Of a DNA stretch of 64,000 nt, positions 27,108 through 35,920 are shown piece by piece (position 1 is the first letter of the stretch; every line of letters starts with the position of its first letter). The translations under genes were made by a program, and so were the position numbers. This DNA comes from Leucobacter sp. cx-328. Its GTDB lineage: Bacteria; Actinomycetota; Actinomycetes; Actinomycetales; Microbacteriaceae. The DNA lies in NCBI RefSeq assembly GCF_014530035.1, contig NZ_JACVMX010000004.1:124001-188000 (forward strand), given 5' to 3'. The notes beneath the pieces were generated by a model. That model did not search any database and was not told the DNA's origin. It saw only the letters and a list, made by a program, of their open reading frames with translations.

Positions 27108-28406
27108 CTATTCGGCCCAGGAGACTTCGCTCGGGCCGACGTGCGGACCCAAGAATTCTGCGTAGGTTTGGCGTCGCACCGCGAGTCGACTCTCGCCGTT
27201 TCGGCAGAACACCACCGCGGGCTTCAGCGCACCGTTGTAGTTGTTCGAGAGCGTGTACCCGTATGCGCCGGTCGCTGCGAGCACGATGGTGTCGCCGGTC
27301 TTGGGTGATGCGAGTTCTGCCTGATCGACCAGGAGATCACCCGATTCACACTGCCTACCGACAAGCTGCGCGACCGTGTCGGGGGTCTGGTTTGCGCGAT
27401 CCGCCACGATGGGAGTGAATTCCATGTTCATGAGCGCAACGTTCATCTGGTCAGCGAGGCCACCATCGACCGCGACGAAGGTCGCGCCGGTCTGCTTCAC
27501 GTTGTTCACCCGGTATGCGGTCATGCCGCTGCGGGCGACGAGCGAACGGCCGGGTTCGATGATGAGCTGGCTCGACGCCGGCAGCACGCGCTCGGCGGCG
27601 GCGGTGATCGCGTCAAGGTACTCGTCGAGGGTCGGAGCGTTGTGCTTGACGTTGTAGTTCACGCCGAGTCCGCCACCGATGTTGTAGACCTCGAACTCAC
27701 CGAGCTCTCGAACCGCGGCAACCGCGCGTTCGAAGGGCTCGACCTCGAGCACCTGCGAACCGATGTGCAGGTGCAGGCCCTTGACGTTGATGTACGGGTG
27801 ATCCTTGAGCTTTTCGATCAGTGCCTTCGCCTGCGGAATCGGCAGACCGAACTTCGACTTCTTGCCGCCGGTCGAAATCGCCTTCGGCACGCTCGGGTCC
27901 ACACCGGGGATGATGCGCACGAGCACATCCTGCGGGCGGGTGAGCAGCGCATCGAGGCGCTCAACATCTGCCTCGCCATCGATCACGATCGCGCCGATGC
28001 CAGAGTCAACCGCGAGTACGAGCTCTTCCTGGCTCTTCGCGTTACCGTGCAGGTGGATGAGCTCGGGATCCGCGCCAGACTCCAGAGCGAGCAGTAGCTC
28101 ACCCGCGCCAGCAACGTCGAGCGCGAGGCCCTCTGATGCTGCAACCGCGTACGCTGCGAGTACCGGGAACGACTTCGAAGCGAATGCGACCTGGCTGTTC
28201 GGGCGGCGTGCTGCCAGCCCCTGCTTGTACGCACGCATCCGATCGCGCAGACCCTGCTCGTCGACCACGTACAACGGGGTTCCATACTCAGCGGTGAGCG
28301 CTGGCAGTTCGCAACCGCCGACACTCAAAACTCCGTTCGCACCCACTGCGGCGTGCGTCGGAAAGATCCGTTCAAACCTCGGATCGTAGAACCCGCTAAC
28401 TGCCAC
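27108..28406 (-). CDS. lysA: Diaminopimelate decarboxylase family enzyme (LysA-like)
   Basis: The 432-residue PLP enzyme of the alanine-racemase-fold decarboxylases shows the PLP lysine at 78 (FASKSF), HIGSQ near 210, a GGGLG phosphate loop, EPGR near 292, the dimer-interface Cys in C-E-S-G-D, and G-A-Y-G-Y-T-L-S-N-N-Y-N-G at the end. C-E-S-x-D is characteristic of meso-diaminopimelate decarboxylase, the last step of lysine synthesis. In many actinobacteria lysA sits beside argS and hom. Here it leads an operon with an amino acid importer and faces a PucR regulator, so it may be a second, catabolic or salvage copy or act on a related amino acid. Enzyme family firm, substrate inferred. Confidence 0.85.
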   Translation of the reverse strand: MAVSGFYDPRFERIFPTHAAVGANGVLSVGGCELPALTAEYGTPLYVVDEQGLRDRMRAYKQGLAARRPNSQVAFASKSFPVLAAYAVAASEGLALDVAGAGELLLALESGADPELIHLHGNAKSQEELVLAVDSGIGAIVIDGEADVERLDALLTRPQDVLVRIIPGVDPSVPKAISTGGKKSKFGLPIPQAKALIEKLKDHPYINVKGLHLHIGSQVLEVEPFERAVAAVRELGEFEVYNIGGGLGVNYNVKHNAPTLDEYLDAITAAAERVLPASSQLIIEPGRSLVARSGMTAYRVNNVKQTGATFVAVDGGLADQMNVALMNMEFTPIVADRANQTPDTVAQLVGRQCESGDLLVDQAELASPKTGDTIVLAATGAYGYTLSNNYNGALKPAVVFCRNGESRLAVRRQTYAEFLGPHVGPSEVSWAE

Positions 28407-28464
28407 TTCGAAACTCCTTTGTGTTCGTATGTAAAGACTCTAGAAAGCTGGAGTGGCAGAATTT

Positions 28465-28480
28465 TTATCGGATTCGATAA
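28465..28480. promoter_or_regulatory. Operator-like TTATCG-GATT-CGATAA in the lysA/pucR divergent region
   Basis: The inverted repeat TTATCG (28465-28470) / CGATAA (28475-28480) overlaps the presumed -10 element GATAAT (28476-28481) of the regulator gene. A third TTATCG lies at 28496-28501 inside its first codons. The placement suits autorepression by the PucR-like regulator and control of the divergent operon. Confidence 0.6.
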
Positions 28481-28489
28481 TCTTTAGAA

Positions 28490-30085
28490 GTGAACTTATC
28501 GAAGTCGAGCAATGTAGCTCAGCCGCCATTTGCGAGTGGCCTCCCGCTGTCGACCCTGCTGTCGCAGCTCGGTGACGAGGTCGTCGTCTCCCTCAACACC
28601 TCTGCGGCGCCCGTCGCGCTCGTCGGCGTGACCTACTACGACTCAGATGTGACGCAGCAGCACCTCACGGGTCAGCTCCTCCTGCTCACCGCTCACGCAG
28701 AGCTCACAGTCGAGCGCATCAACGAGCTGTGCGCCGAGCTCAGGCTGCATCAGGTCAGCGGCGTCGTGGCGAGAGATTCGGGTAGTGGCGTCTCCCCCGC
28801 ACTCGTTGCCGCATGCCAGTCAAACAGCCTTCACCTCCTCGCCCTCACCGCGAGCGTCGGCTGGCGCGAGTTCGACGCCCTCATCAGCCGACTCCTTGGC
28901 GAGCACGGTGCCGGCCTGCAGCTGGGTTCCAACTCGGGCGACCGCCTATTCGCGCTCGCGAACTCGGTCGCGCAGGCGTTTCGCGGATCGGTTGCCATTG
29001 AGGATCACCGGCGCAACATCCTCGCCTACTCAGCGCTGCCTGGGCAGGCAATCGATCAGCTGCGCGCGAGCGGCATCCTCACGCGCAAGACCCCGGATGG
29101 GCCGCTGAACGAGGTGCGCTACCGACAGGTCTTCAGCACCGAGGATGTCTCGCGGTTCCCAACCGAGTACGAGTTTGCGCCCCGCGCCGCGATGCCGATC
29201 CGCGCGGGAAATATCCCCCTCGGATCCATCTGGGTCATTGACCCGACAGGCGATGACCTGGCGACCCCGCTCGCGCCAGAGAAGGAAGACGCCCTCCGCA
29301 GCGCCGCCAACATCGCCGCGAGCTACATCGTGGATGCCTGGCGCTTCGACCACGGCGACGAGCGCTCGAAGGAGGCAGCACTCCGTCGCGTGCTCGCCGG
29401 CACCCAGCACGTCAACGATTTCACCGTGCTCGGGATCCGCTCAGACCGCCAGTACCTCGTTGCCGCGATCGACGGCACGTCGGCTACCGAGGGTGACGTC
29501 AGCGAGATCCGCGCCGCCGCCTCACGCCATCTCTCCGTCTACTTCCCTGGCAGCACGTGCGCCGTTGTCGATGGCCGGGTGCTTGCCGTGGTGCCAGCGC
29601 TGTCGCGGGAGAACGTCGCTCGCTCACTCGAGCGGTTACTGCCCGAGCTCGAACGTCTCACCGGCGTGCACTGCCACTGCGGCGTCAGCGAGCCGAGCCA
29701 CCCTGGATCATTCGCCGAAGATACCGAGCGGGCCATCCGCATCGCTGACTGCGCGCGCGACCTCGGTCTCACGGTCGCGGGGGCCGACGCGGTGCAGGCG
29801 CAGTTGGTGCTGCGCGCATGCAACGATGCACTGCAGGGGGCGGATCTCCGACTGCCCGAAACCGAGCAGCTCCTGGCCGAGAACGAAGCCGAGACGCGGG
29901 CAACACTGCTCGCGTGGCTAGAAGAACGTGGCAATGCGCCTCGCGTCGCGGAGCGGCTCAACCTGCACGAACAGACCGTGCGGTACCGGGTGCGCAAGGC
30001 TACTGCTCGTTTGGGTATTGATCTCGATGACCCCGACCGGACGCTGGCGCTTTGGTTGCAGCTGCGGTTGGCGGAGTTGGGGTAG
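28490..30085 (+). CDS. PucR-family transcriptional regulator
   Basis: This 531-residue regulator has an N-terminal PucR ligand domain (about 20-145), a GGDEF-like CdaR middle region (about 290-420) and a C-terminal PucR helix-turn-helix (about 470-525, with A-P-R-V-A-E-R-L-N-L-H-E-Q-T-V-R-Y-R-V-R-K). GTG 28490 is only 8 bases after GATAAT and no ribosome site is seen, so the mRNA is probably leaderless. It diverges from the lysA/ABC operon and is likely its regulator. PucR relatives respond to purines, proline or amino-butyrate; the effector here may be the imported amino acid. Confidence 0.85.
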   Translation: MNLSKSSNVAQPPFASGLPLSTLLSQLGDEVVVSLNTSAAPVALVGVTYYDSDVTQQHLTGQLLLLTAHAELTVERINELCAELRLHQVSGVVARDSGSGVSPALVAACQSNSLHLLALTASVGWREFDALISRLLGEHGAGLQLGSNSGDRLFALANSVAQAFRGSVAIEDHRRNILAYSALPGQAIDQLRASGILTRKTPDGPLNEVRYRQVFSTEDVSRFPTEYEFAPRAAMPIRAGNIPLGSIWVIDPTGDDLATPLAPEKEDALRSAANIAASYIVDAWRFDHGDERSKEAALRRVLAGTQHVNDFTVLGIRSDRQYLVAAIDGTSATEGDVSEIRAAASRHLSVYFPGSTCAVVDGRVLAVVPALSRENVARSLERLLPELERLTGVHCHCGVSEPSHPGSFAEDTERAIRIADCARDLGLTVAGADAVQAQLVLRACNDALQGADLRLPETEQLLAENEAETRATLLAWLEERGNAPRVAERLNLHEQTVRYRVRKATARLGIDLDDPDRTLALWLQLRLAELG

Positions 30086-30197
30086 TGATCGGCAGTCGCC
30101 GCAGCGGCTCACAGCCGCCCGGATACCCGTAATTTCCCAACAAGTAATCCGGCAAAACCCTAGTAATCAACCTGGCCCAGACCCGAGCCCCGGCTCA

Positions 30198-30203
30198 TAT
30201 ACT
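30198..30203 (+). promoter_or_regulatory. -10 element (TATACT) of the mycothiol dehydrogenase operon
   Basis: TATACT is a good -10 hexamer in GC-rich surroundings, 83 bases before the start codon. No clear -35 is seen. The 200-base gap after the PucR gene holds a small GCGGCT-CAC-AGCCGC hairpin (30104-30118) and otherwise nothing recognisable. Confidence 0.45.
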
Positions 30204-30285
30204 GACAAGCAGACCCGGCACCGCCGCCGGGTACCAATCAGGGCCACGCACGGCACAGCGCAAGCAGCTGTCGGAAGGAATTGAC

Positions 30286-31371
30286 ATGTCATATCGAGTA
30301 CAGGGTGTTGTTGTTCGCGAGAAGTTCGCACCGGCCACGATCGAGACGATCATCGTTCCCGGGCCAGGCCCGGGTGAGGTCGTCGTTGACGTGCTCACCT
30401 GTGGCGTCTGCCACACCGATTACCACTACCAGCAGGGCGGAATCAGTGACGAGTTCCCCTTCCTCCTCGGCCACGAGTCAACCGCTCGCGTTGCCGTCGT
30501 CGGTGAGGGCGTGACCGAGGTCGCCGTCGGCGATCGTGTCATTCTCAACTGGCGTGCGGCCTGCGGCCAGTGCCGCGCCTGCCAGAAGGGCCAGCCCCAG
30601 TACTGCTTCGCGACGCACAACGCAAAGCAGAAGATGACGCTCGAAGACGGCACCGAACTCTCCCCCGCGCTCGGAATTGGCTCGTTCGCAGAAAAGACCC
30701 TCGTAGCTGCTGGCCAGTGCACGAAGATCGACGAGGATTCCGACGCAGCTGCCGTTGGCCTGCTGGGTTGCGGAATCATGGCCGGCATCGGCGCCGCAAT
30801 CAACACCGGTGAGATCAAGCGCGGCGAATCCGCGGCCGTCATCGGCTGCGGCGGCGTCGGCACCGCAGCCATCGCTGGCGCACAGCTCGCTGGCGCCACC
30901 ACAATCATCGCGGTCGATATCGACGACGCGAAGCTCGAACAGGCGAAGCACTTCGGCGCGACGCACACCATCAACTCGCGGAATGAGGATCCGGTTGAGG
31001 CGATCCGCGCCCTCACCGGTGGTCATGGTGCCGACGTCGTGATCGACGCGGTCGGCCGCCCCGAGACCTACAAGCAGGCGTTCTACGCGCGTGATCTTGC
31101 GGGCCGAGTCGTGCTCGTGGGCGTTCCTACGCCCGAGATGATGCTTGAGCTGCCGTTGCTCGACGTCTTCGGACGTGGCGGATCGCTGAAGTCGTCCTGG
31201 TACGGTGATTGCCTGCCCAGCCGCGACTTCCAGATGCTCATCGATCAGTACAAGCTGGGTCGCCTCGATCTCGGCGGATTTGTTACCGAGCGCATCGCTC
31301 TTGGCGACGTCGAGGCTGCGTTTGGCAAGATGGCTAGTGGAAACGTGCTGCGCTCGGTCGTCGAGCTGTAA
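30286..31371 (+). CDS. S-(hydroxymethyl)mycothiol dehydrogenase
   Basis: This 361-residue zinc alcohol dehydrogenase of the MscR/AdhE2 type oxidises the adduct of formaldehyde and mycothiol, using NAD, to the formyl thioester. Visible features are the catalytic zinc site (C-G-V-C-H-T-D near residue 39 and G-H-E near 61), the structural zinc loop with four Cys ([16 protein letters not shown] near 89-104), the Rossmann motif GCGGVGTAA near 185 and the end S-V-V-E-L. GGAAGG lies about 8 bases before the ATG. The MBL-fold gene 8 bases downstream is its usual partner. It also shows that the organism uses mycothiol, an actinobacterial thiol. Confidence 0.93.
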   Translation: MSYRVQGVVVREKFAPATIETIIVPGPGPGEVVVDVLTCGVCHTDYHYQQGGISDEFPFLLGHESTARVAVVGEGVTEVAVGDRVILNWRAACGQCRACQKGQPQYCFATHNAKQKMTLEDGTELSPALGIGSFAEKTLVAAGQCTKIDEDSDAAAVGLLGCGIMAGIGAAINTGEIKRGESAAVIGCGGVGTAAIAGAQLAGATTIIAVDIDDAKLEQAKHFGATHTINSRNEDPVEAIRALTGGHGADVVIDAVGRPETYKQAFYARDLAGRVVLVGVPTPEMMLELPLLDVFGRGGSLKSSWYGDCLPSRDFQMLIDQYKLGRLDLGGFVTERIALGDVEAAFGKMASGNVLRSVVEL

Positions 31372-31379
31372 AGGAAATC

Positions 31380-32009
31380 ATGAGTAACGCACGCATTGAA
31401 CGCCTGATCACGAGCGGCACGTTCTCGCTCGACGGCGGAACCTGGGACGTCGACAACAACGTCTGGATCATCGGTAACGACGATGAAGTGATCGTCATCG
31501 ATCCCGCGCACGACGCAGCAGCGGTGGCTGAGGCAGTCGGTGGTCGCAAGGTCATCGGCATCCTACTCACGCATGGCCACGACGACCACATTCGTGCCGC
31601 GGTCGACACCGCCGCCGCGCTCGATGCGGCGCTGTACTTGCACCCCGCAGATCACATGCTCTGGCAGTCGGTGCACAAGCAGCTTCCGCACTTCGAGATC
31701 GCTGACGGCGACGCCTTCCCCGTAGCGGGCATCTCGGTTGAGGCGCTCCACACCCCAGGTCACTCCCCCGGATCGGTGAGCTTCTCGGTGCCCGCGCTCG
31801 AGGCCGTCTTCACCGGCGACACCCTGTTCAACGGCGGACCCGGCGCAACCGGCCGCTCGTACAGCGACTTCCCGACCATCATCGACTCGATCTCGCAGCG
31901 CCTGCTGACGCTCCCTGAGGAGACCGTCGTCTACACCGGTCACGGCGACACCACGACGATCGGCGACGAGAAGCCGCACCTCCAGGATTGGGTGAAGCGC
32001 GGGCACTGA
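31380..32009 (+). CDS. MBL-fold metallo-hydrolase, partner of mycothiol dehydrogenase
   Basis: This 209-residue metallo-beta-lactamase-fold hydrolase carries the metal motif T-H-G-H-D-D-H near residue 62, H-T-P-G-H-S-P-G-S near 125, the bridging Asp in T-G-D-T-L-F and a final G-H-G. It follows the dehydrogenase by 8 bases with AAAGGAAATC as ribosome site. In actinobacteria this pair is common. The hydrolase is thought to act on the S-formylmycothiol product or a related thioester, as glyoxalase II-type enzymes do. Transcription ends at the hairpin 32052-32089. Confidence 0.88.
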   Translation: MSNARIERLITSGTFSLDGGTWDVDNNVWIIGNDDEVIVIDPAHDAAAVAEAVGGRKVIGILLTHGHDDHIRAAVDTAAALDAALYLHPADHMLWQSVHKQLPHFEIADGDAFPVAGISVEALHTPGHSPGSVSFSVPALEAVFTGDTLFNGGPGATGRSYSDFPTIIDSISQRLLTLPEETVVYTGHGDTTTIGDEKPHLQDWVKRGH

Positions 32010-32051
32010 TCCGCCGATCTTCTTGGGCCGTGATCACACTGCCCGCACCGA

Positions 32052-32089
32052 CTGTGCCCCGCGAATGTCACCCGACTCGCGGGGCACAG
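32052..32089 (+). terminator. Terminator of the mycothiol dehydrogenase operon
   Basis: Arms 32052-32064 (CTGTGCCCCGCGA) and 32077-32089 are exactly complementary with a 12-base loop. The GTGCCCCG stem is shared with two other terminators here. Confidence 0.82.
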
Positions 32090-32129
32090 CGGTGTCTCTA
32101 CGCCCCTACGTCGATACTTAGACTGGTCT

Positions 32130-32738
32130 GTGATGAGAAAAGCATGTGAGGTTTCTGTGTCCACGACCGCAAGTCGACTGGCGCTCAAGCGCTCGCTCGC
32201 AGCAGTAGGCCTCGCGTCGACGCTGTTGCTTACAGGGTGCGGATCTGCCCCCGCAGAAGAATCATTCGCTTCTTCGCAGGGCGCTGAGCAGGCTGTGCCT
32301 GCCGCTCCTGCGGAGACCGCGCCCGGGGCTGCCGAGAGCACCGAGGCTCCTGCCGCGCCTGCTGAGACTGCGCCCGAGACTGCGAAGCCTGCCGACGAAT
32401 GGTTCGACGTCGCGTACGAGGATTCGTATAAATCGGTCTTCCTGCTCTCAGCTGCGCAGATCAAGGACGCGACCGGGCTCGATGTCGCTACCGCTTCGGC
32501 GAGCGATCTCTCGACAGCGTTCGCTGACGCTGAGCTCTGGGCGGGCGATTCACGCTCGGCGGACTACGCCGACGTCATCGTGACCGCGTTCAAGAACGAG
32601 AGCGACCGCCTCAACGGTACGGTCAACGCGCTCCGCAACGACGACGGCGCCCGCCTGAAGGTGTTCGTGAAGCACGACAGCCACAAGACGATCGCGCACG
32701 TGCAGACCAGCCATGAGGGCGATCAGCACCACGGTTAA
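32130..32738 (+). CDS. Hypothetical lipoprotein
   Basis: The 202-residue precursor has a lipoprotein signal ending in L-L-L-T-G-C near residue 37, then a linker made of A/P/E/T repeats (PAETAPE-type, about 45-90), and a C-terminal domain of about 110 residues without a recognised family. GTG 32130, ATG 32133 or GTG 32157 could be the start. TAGACT at 32119-32124 would suit a leaderless ATG at 32133, while GAGG precedes GTG 32157. It stands alone between the mycothiol operon and the repeat-protein island. Attachment to the outer face of the membrane is expected; function unknown. Confidence 0.75.
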   Translation: MMRKACEVSVSTTASRLALKRSLAAVGLASTLLLTGCGSAPAEESFASSQGAEQAVPAAPAETAPGAAESTEAPAAPAETAPETAKPADEWFDVAYEDSYKSVFLLSAAQIKDATGLDVATASASDLSTAFADAELWAGDSRSADYADVIVTAFKNESDRLNGTVNALRNDDGARLKVFVKHDSHKTIAHVQTSHEGDQHHG

Positions 32739-32836
32739 TCGGTTTCACCGGCAGAGAGTAAAACTACCCAGGCAATATCGGCTCGGCGTAGGCGTGACTC
32801 GGACGAAACGTTCCAAATCTTTCTTCGCTAAGGCTT

Positions 32837-35800
32837 CTACAGGTTTCCGGCTTCAATGAGACGAAACAGGAGTTCAGGCGGAGTGCTTTTGTTCTCGATC
32901 AGCGCATTACGCACCTCTGGCGCAACTCGCTCAGTTAGGTCGCTGAGAGCTTCAATTGGTGCTGCAGGATTTGATGCTACCGCGACAAGCACTTTCATGT
33001 GATCACTAGACGCTGCAGCGCGAATTAGACGCTCATTCGTACCAGACGCGTACTCAATGAGTGCTGTCTCCGGGAAGTTAGGATGGGCAATTGCAAGCTT
33101 CAGAAAGCGTTCCTCCTGATTCACATGATTCGAGCGCACGAACTGCATCAGGTAGTCCCCGGGAGTTAATGGATTCTTCAATAGCGCCCGTACTAGGGCA
33201 TCATGCATCGATCGATCCTCGTCTCGGAAGAATCGTTTGGCCGAAACCGCTTCGACGACCGCAGAGTCTTCCGATGCTGCAAACCGGATCAAGAGTGGAA
33301 GGTCCGTATCGAAGGCTTTGACGACGGCCACGACAGTTTCAGAGTCCCCAGTATCGGCAAGTCGGTTCAGAACGGTGGCTGGAAGCCCCCAGAGACCCTT
33401 TCCGGCGAGAATTCTCCATAGATCAGCGTCGCTGGTGTCAACCAGATGGACTAGGGCCTCTGCGGACAATCCAAAGTCGCGATCAAAAGTGTTGCATTCT
33501 TTGCTTACGACGGCTCGTATTAGCGATGCTCGAACTACAGGGTGATCATCGAAGGCGTAGCGATCTCGAGCTTCCTGCGAAAGCGTATTCCAAAAGACGC
33601 TGAGGTTGTCCGCTACCGCTGATCGCACAGTCGCGTCCTGATCTTGAGCCAGATACTCGAAAGCCGTGCGGTAACAAGACTCACGAGTGTTCGCCGCGTT
33701 CAGATACGATTCGTGTCTAACGCTTGCCAAATCAGGGTGCGTGGCCGCGGCAGCGGCCAACCGAACCTCGGTAGCTGGATCGGCAACAAGCACGTGGAAC
33801 ATTTTGGGGTCCGTTGACGGATTGCCGGCAACTGCGCTGCGGACGGCAACGTCCGAGTCGCCGCTCAGTTCCTCCAGTATTTCAAGGGATACCTCTGGAT
33901 TAGAGGCAAACTCAAGGCGATTCTTGCTGTTGGACGTATCGCGCCACTGCAGCCGTGAGAGCTCCTTTTTTACCGCGCTAGCCATGTCCTGCTTGGCAGC
34001 AGCAGTCGCTGGTCGGTCCCACACCTTCCATGTCGTAGTATGACCGTCCTCACGCTCACTTCGCTTCGTTGTCCGGCGCGCAACCCAGTCTCCGGAACTC
34101 AGAAAGTCGAGAGTCGCAACCGAAACAGATGGGTTCTTCACAACACTTTTCAGCGTCAATTCACGGAGGCTCTCCAGGCCGATACGCCCGCGATCCGGGT
34201 CAGTTTTGGTCCAAACCATCTCATGCACTGCACGAGCGATCTTGTCGAGCAAGTCGTCTGTTGCCGAGGGGTTACCCGCGATGCTTGTCCAAACTCCGAC
34301 TTCTCGCTCAATAGCGGTTTCATCGCGGGAATAGCCGAGATTGTCATTCAGCGCTCGATCAACAGAGTCGGCGAGAGTTCGTAGAGTGTCTTTGTCGGTC
34401 CGAGGGTTCGCGGCAACAGCATATAGCGGCCTGAGTGAGAAATTAGGCAGATCACGGCTGTACGCCGACTTGGATCGGGCGTTCTTGCGCCGCTCAAGCT
34501 GATCTTTCACTACCCTGTCAAGAACAGCTGCTGTGGCCTTTGGGTGGATGGCGGTCGCTCGAACGACGGCTGGCACATCATCGGTGGCTGATCTGAGCAA
34601 GAGTTCAACTGGGGTTATTGAGTTGCTCGCGACGATTTCCCGGATCTTTGGATCGGCATCGGAGGCGAGCTTCACCAGGCTATCCATGGGGACCATGGGA
34701 GAGTTAGCCATTAGCTTTCGGATGTCAAGGTCATTGTCCATCGCGAGAGTTCGGAGCGTCTCTGCCGAAACCCGAGGGTTAGACGCAATCGCGTTCTTGA
34801 GTTCTGATGCTTTCCGCGGAGTTAGGCTCGCTCCTCTATCAAGAACTCCGCTCAAGATCTGGCTCGGCGTGCCAGGGTCCTTCGCGAGGTCCATTAGCGT
34901 GTCCTCACCGACCAATGGCAGCCCAGCTTCCACCGCCGCTGCTTTGTGATCGACAGGTATATTCGCATTCATAATCAAGGCCTCGATCACCATCCCATCG
35001 GTGCTCAAGGTGAGATCCTCGATCTCGCCTAGGCCCCTTGCCCAGCGTGCTCGAGCGACAGAGGACACCTCCCGGGCTGGGTCATCGGAAAGTACAGCAA
35101 GAATGGTGTCCGAAGCGCCTGGAGCGAGTGCCACTGCCCGGCGAACCTCCGAATCAGGGCTATGGGACAGCAGCTCAGCTACACAGTTGGAGGCCGCGCG
35201 AGCGCACGCAATCCGGGACTGTGATGATTGGCGCAGCTCGTTTGCAAGCACTAGGTCTCGATAAGTATCCATTCCGAACAGCTCTGCCCGCGTATCGAGG
35301 GGAGCGGCAGGGTTTCCTGCAATGGCCCTGTTGATTTCTCGCTGCGTCGGCGACTTCTCGTCTCGTTGGAAAAGGTCCCGTAGGGTGCCCGCTGAGGCGT
35401 TCGGATTAAGCGCGACGGAGACAAGCATTTGGTGCTCGGCGTCCTGGGAGCTGAAGTGAGGCGTCATTCGCAATTCGGAAAGGGAGACCGCCGACGCGGA
35501 TGGATTCGCGGCAATCGCGAGTTTCTCGCGTTCAGAGATCGAGTCGGCTTTAACGATTTCTTCAAGGACCGATGTCGGCATCGAAGGATTCGCTACTGCG
35601 GCCTCCCTGATAACGCTATTCTCGTTACGCGACAGGGTCTCAAGCGCACTAGCTGGACAAAGAGGATTGCCGGCCACAGCGAGTTCAACTTCAGCATCGT
35701 GATCTTTCGCAAGAATGCTGAGCATTGTGACCGGCGTCGATGGGTTCGAGGCAACGAGCCTACGAATTATTGGGTTTCGACTCCGAGCCAACCGAGCGAG

Positions 35801-35851
35801 CTTATCTGTACTCGTTCGAGAATCACGAGCGGCTTTTTCACCGAACACCAT
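32837..35851 (-). CDS. Giant LRV (variant leucine-rich) repeat protein, putative sensor
   Basis: The 1004-residue cytoplasmic protein is built almost wholly of helical repeats of about 24-27 residues following V/I-R-x-A-V-A-x-N-P-x-T/S-P-x-x-x-L-x-x-L-A-x-D. That is the LRV/HEAT-like pattern (dozens of N-P-x-x-P/S turns are visible). There is no enzyme motif, signal or membrane segment. ATG 35851 is chosen because GGGGGTA lies just before it. The gene is markedly AT-richer in codon choice than the flanking core genes, a sign of transfer. It lies 69 bases after, and on the same strand as, the small HEPN-like gene, so they probably form an operon. Such superhelical repeats bind proteins or nucleic acids; a recognition role is inferred, not known. 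Confidence 0.72.
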   Translation of the reverse strand: MVFGEKAARDSRTSTDKLARLARSRNPIIRRLVASNPSTPVTMLSILAKDHDAEVELAVAGNPLCPASALETLSRNENSVIREAAVANPSMPTSVLEEIVKADSISEREKLAIAANPSASAVSLSELRMTPHFSSQDAEHQMLVSVALNPNASAGTLRDLFQRDEKSPTQREINRAIAGNPAAPLDTRAELFGMDTYRDLVLANELRQSSQSRIACARAASNCVAELLSHSPDSEVRRAVALAPGASDTILAVLSDDPAREVSSVARARWARGLGEIEDLTLSTDGMVIEALIMNANIPVDHKAAAVEAGLPLVGEDTLMDLAKDPGTPSQILSGVLDRGASLTPRKASELKNAIASNPRVSAETLRTLAMDNDLDIRKLMANSPMVPMDSLVKLASDADPKIREIVASNSITPVELLLRSATDDVPAVVRATAIHPKATAAVLDRVVKDQLERRKNARSKSAYSRDLPNFSLRPLYAVAANPRTDKDTLRTLADSVDRALNDNLGYSRDETAIEREVGVWTSIAGNPSATDDLLDKIARAVHEMVWTKTDPDRGRIGLESLRELTLKSVVKNPSVSVATLDFLSSGDWVARRTTKRSEREDGHTTTWKVWDRPATAAAKQDMASAVKKELSRLQWRDTSNSKNRLEFASNPEVSLEILEELSGDSDVAVRSAVAGNPSTDPKMFHVLVADPATEVRLAAAAATHPDLASVRHESYLNAANTRESCYRTAFEYLAQDQDATVRSAVADNLSVFWNTLSQEARDRYAFDDHPVVRASLIRAVVSKECNTFDRDFGLSAEALVHLVDTSDADLWRILAGKGLWGLPATVLNRLADTGDSETVVAVVKAFDTDLPLLIRFAASEDSAVVEAVSAKRFFRDEDRSMHDALVRALLKNPLTPGDYLMQFVRSNHVNQEERFLKLAIAHPNFPETALIEYASGTNERLIRAAASSDHMKVLVAVASNPAAPIEALSDLTERVAPEVRNALIENKSTPPELLFRLIEAGNL

Positions 35852-35920
35852 TTCTACCCCCACTGTCGCTGTTCGAGTCGCTTCATACTACCTACGACAT
35901 ACGCAACGAGCCTGTTTGAT

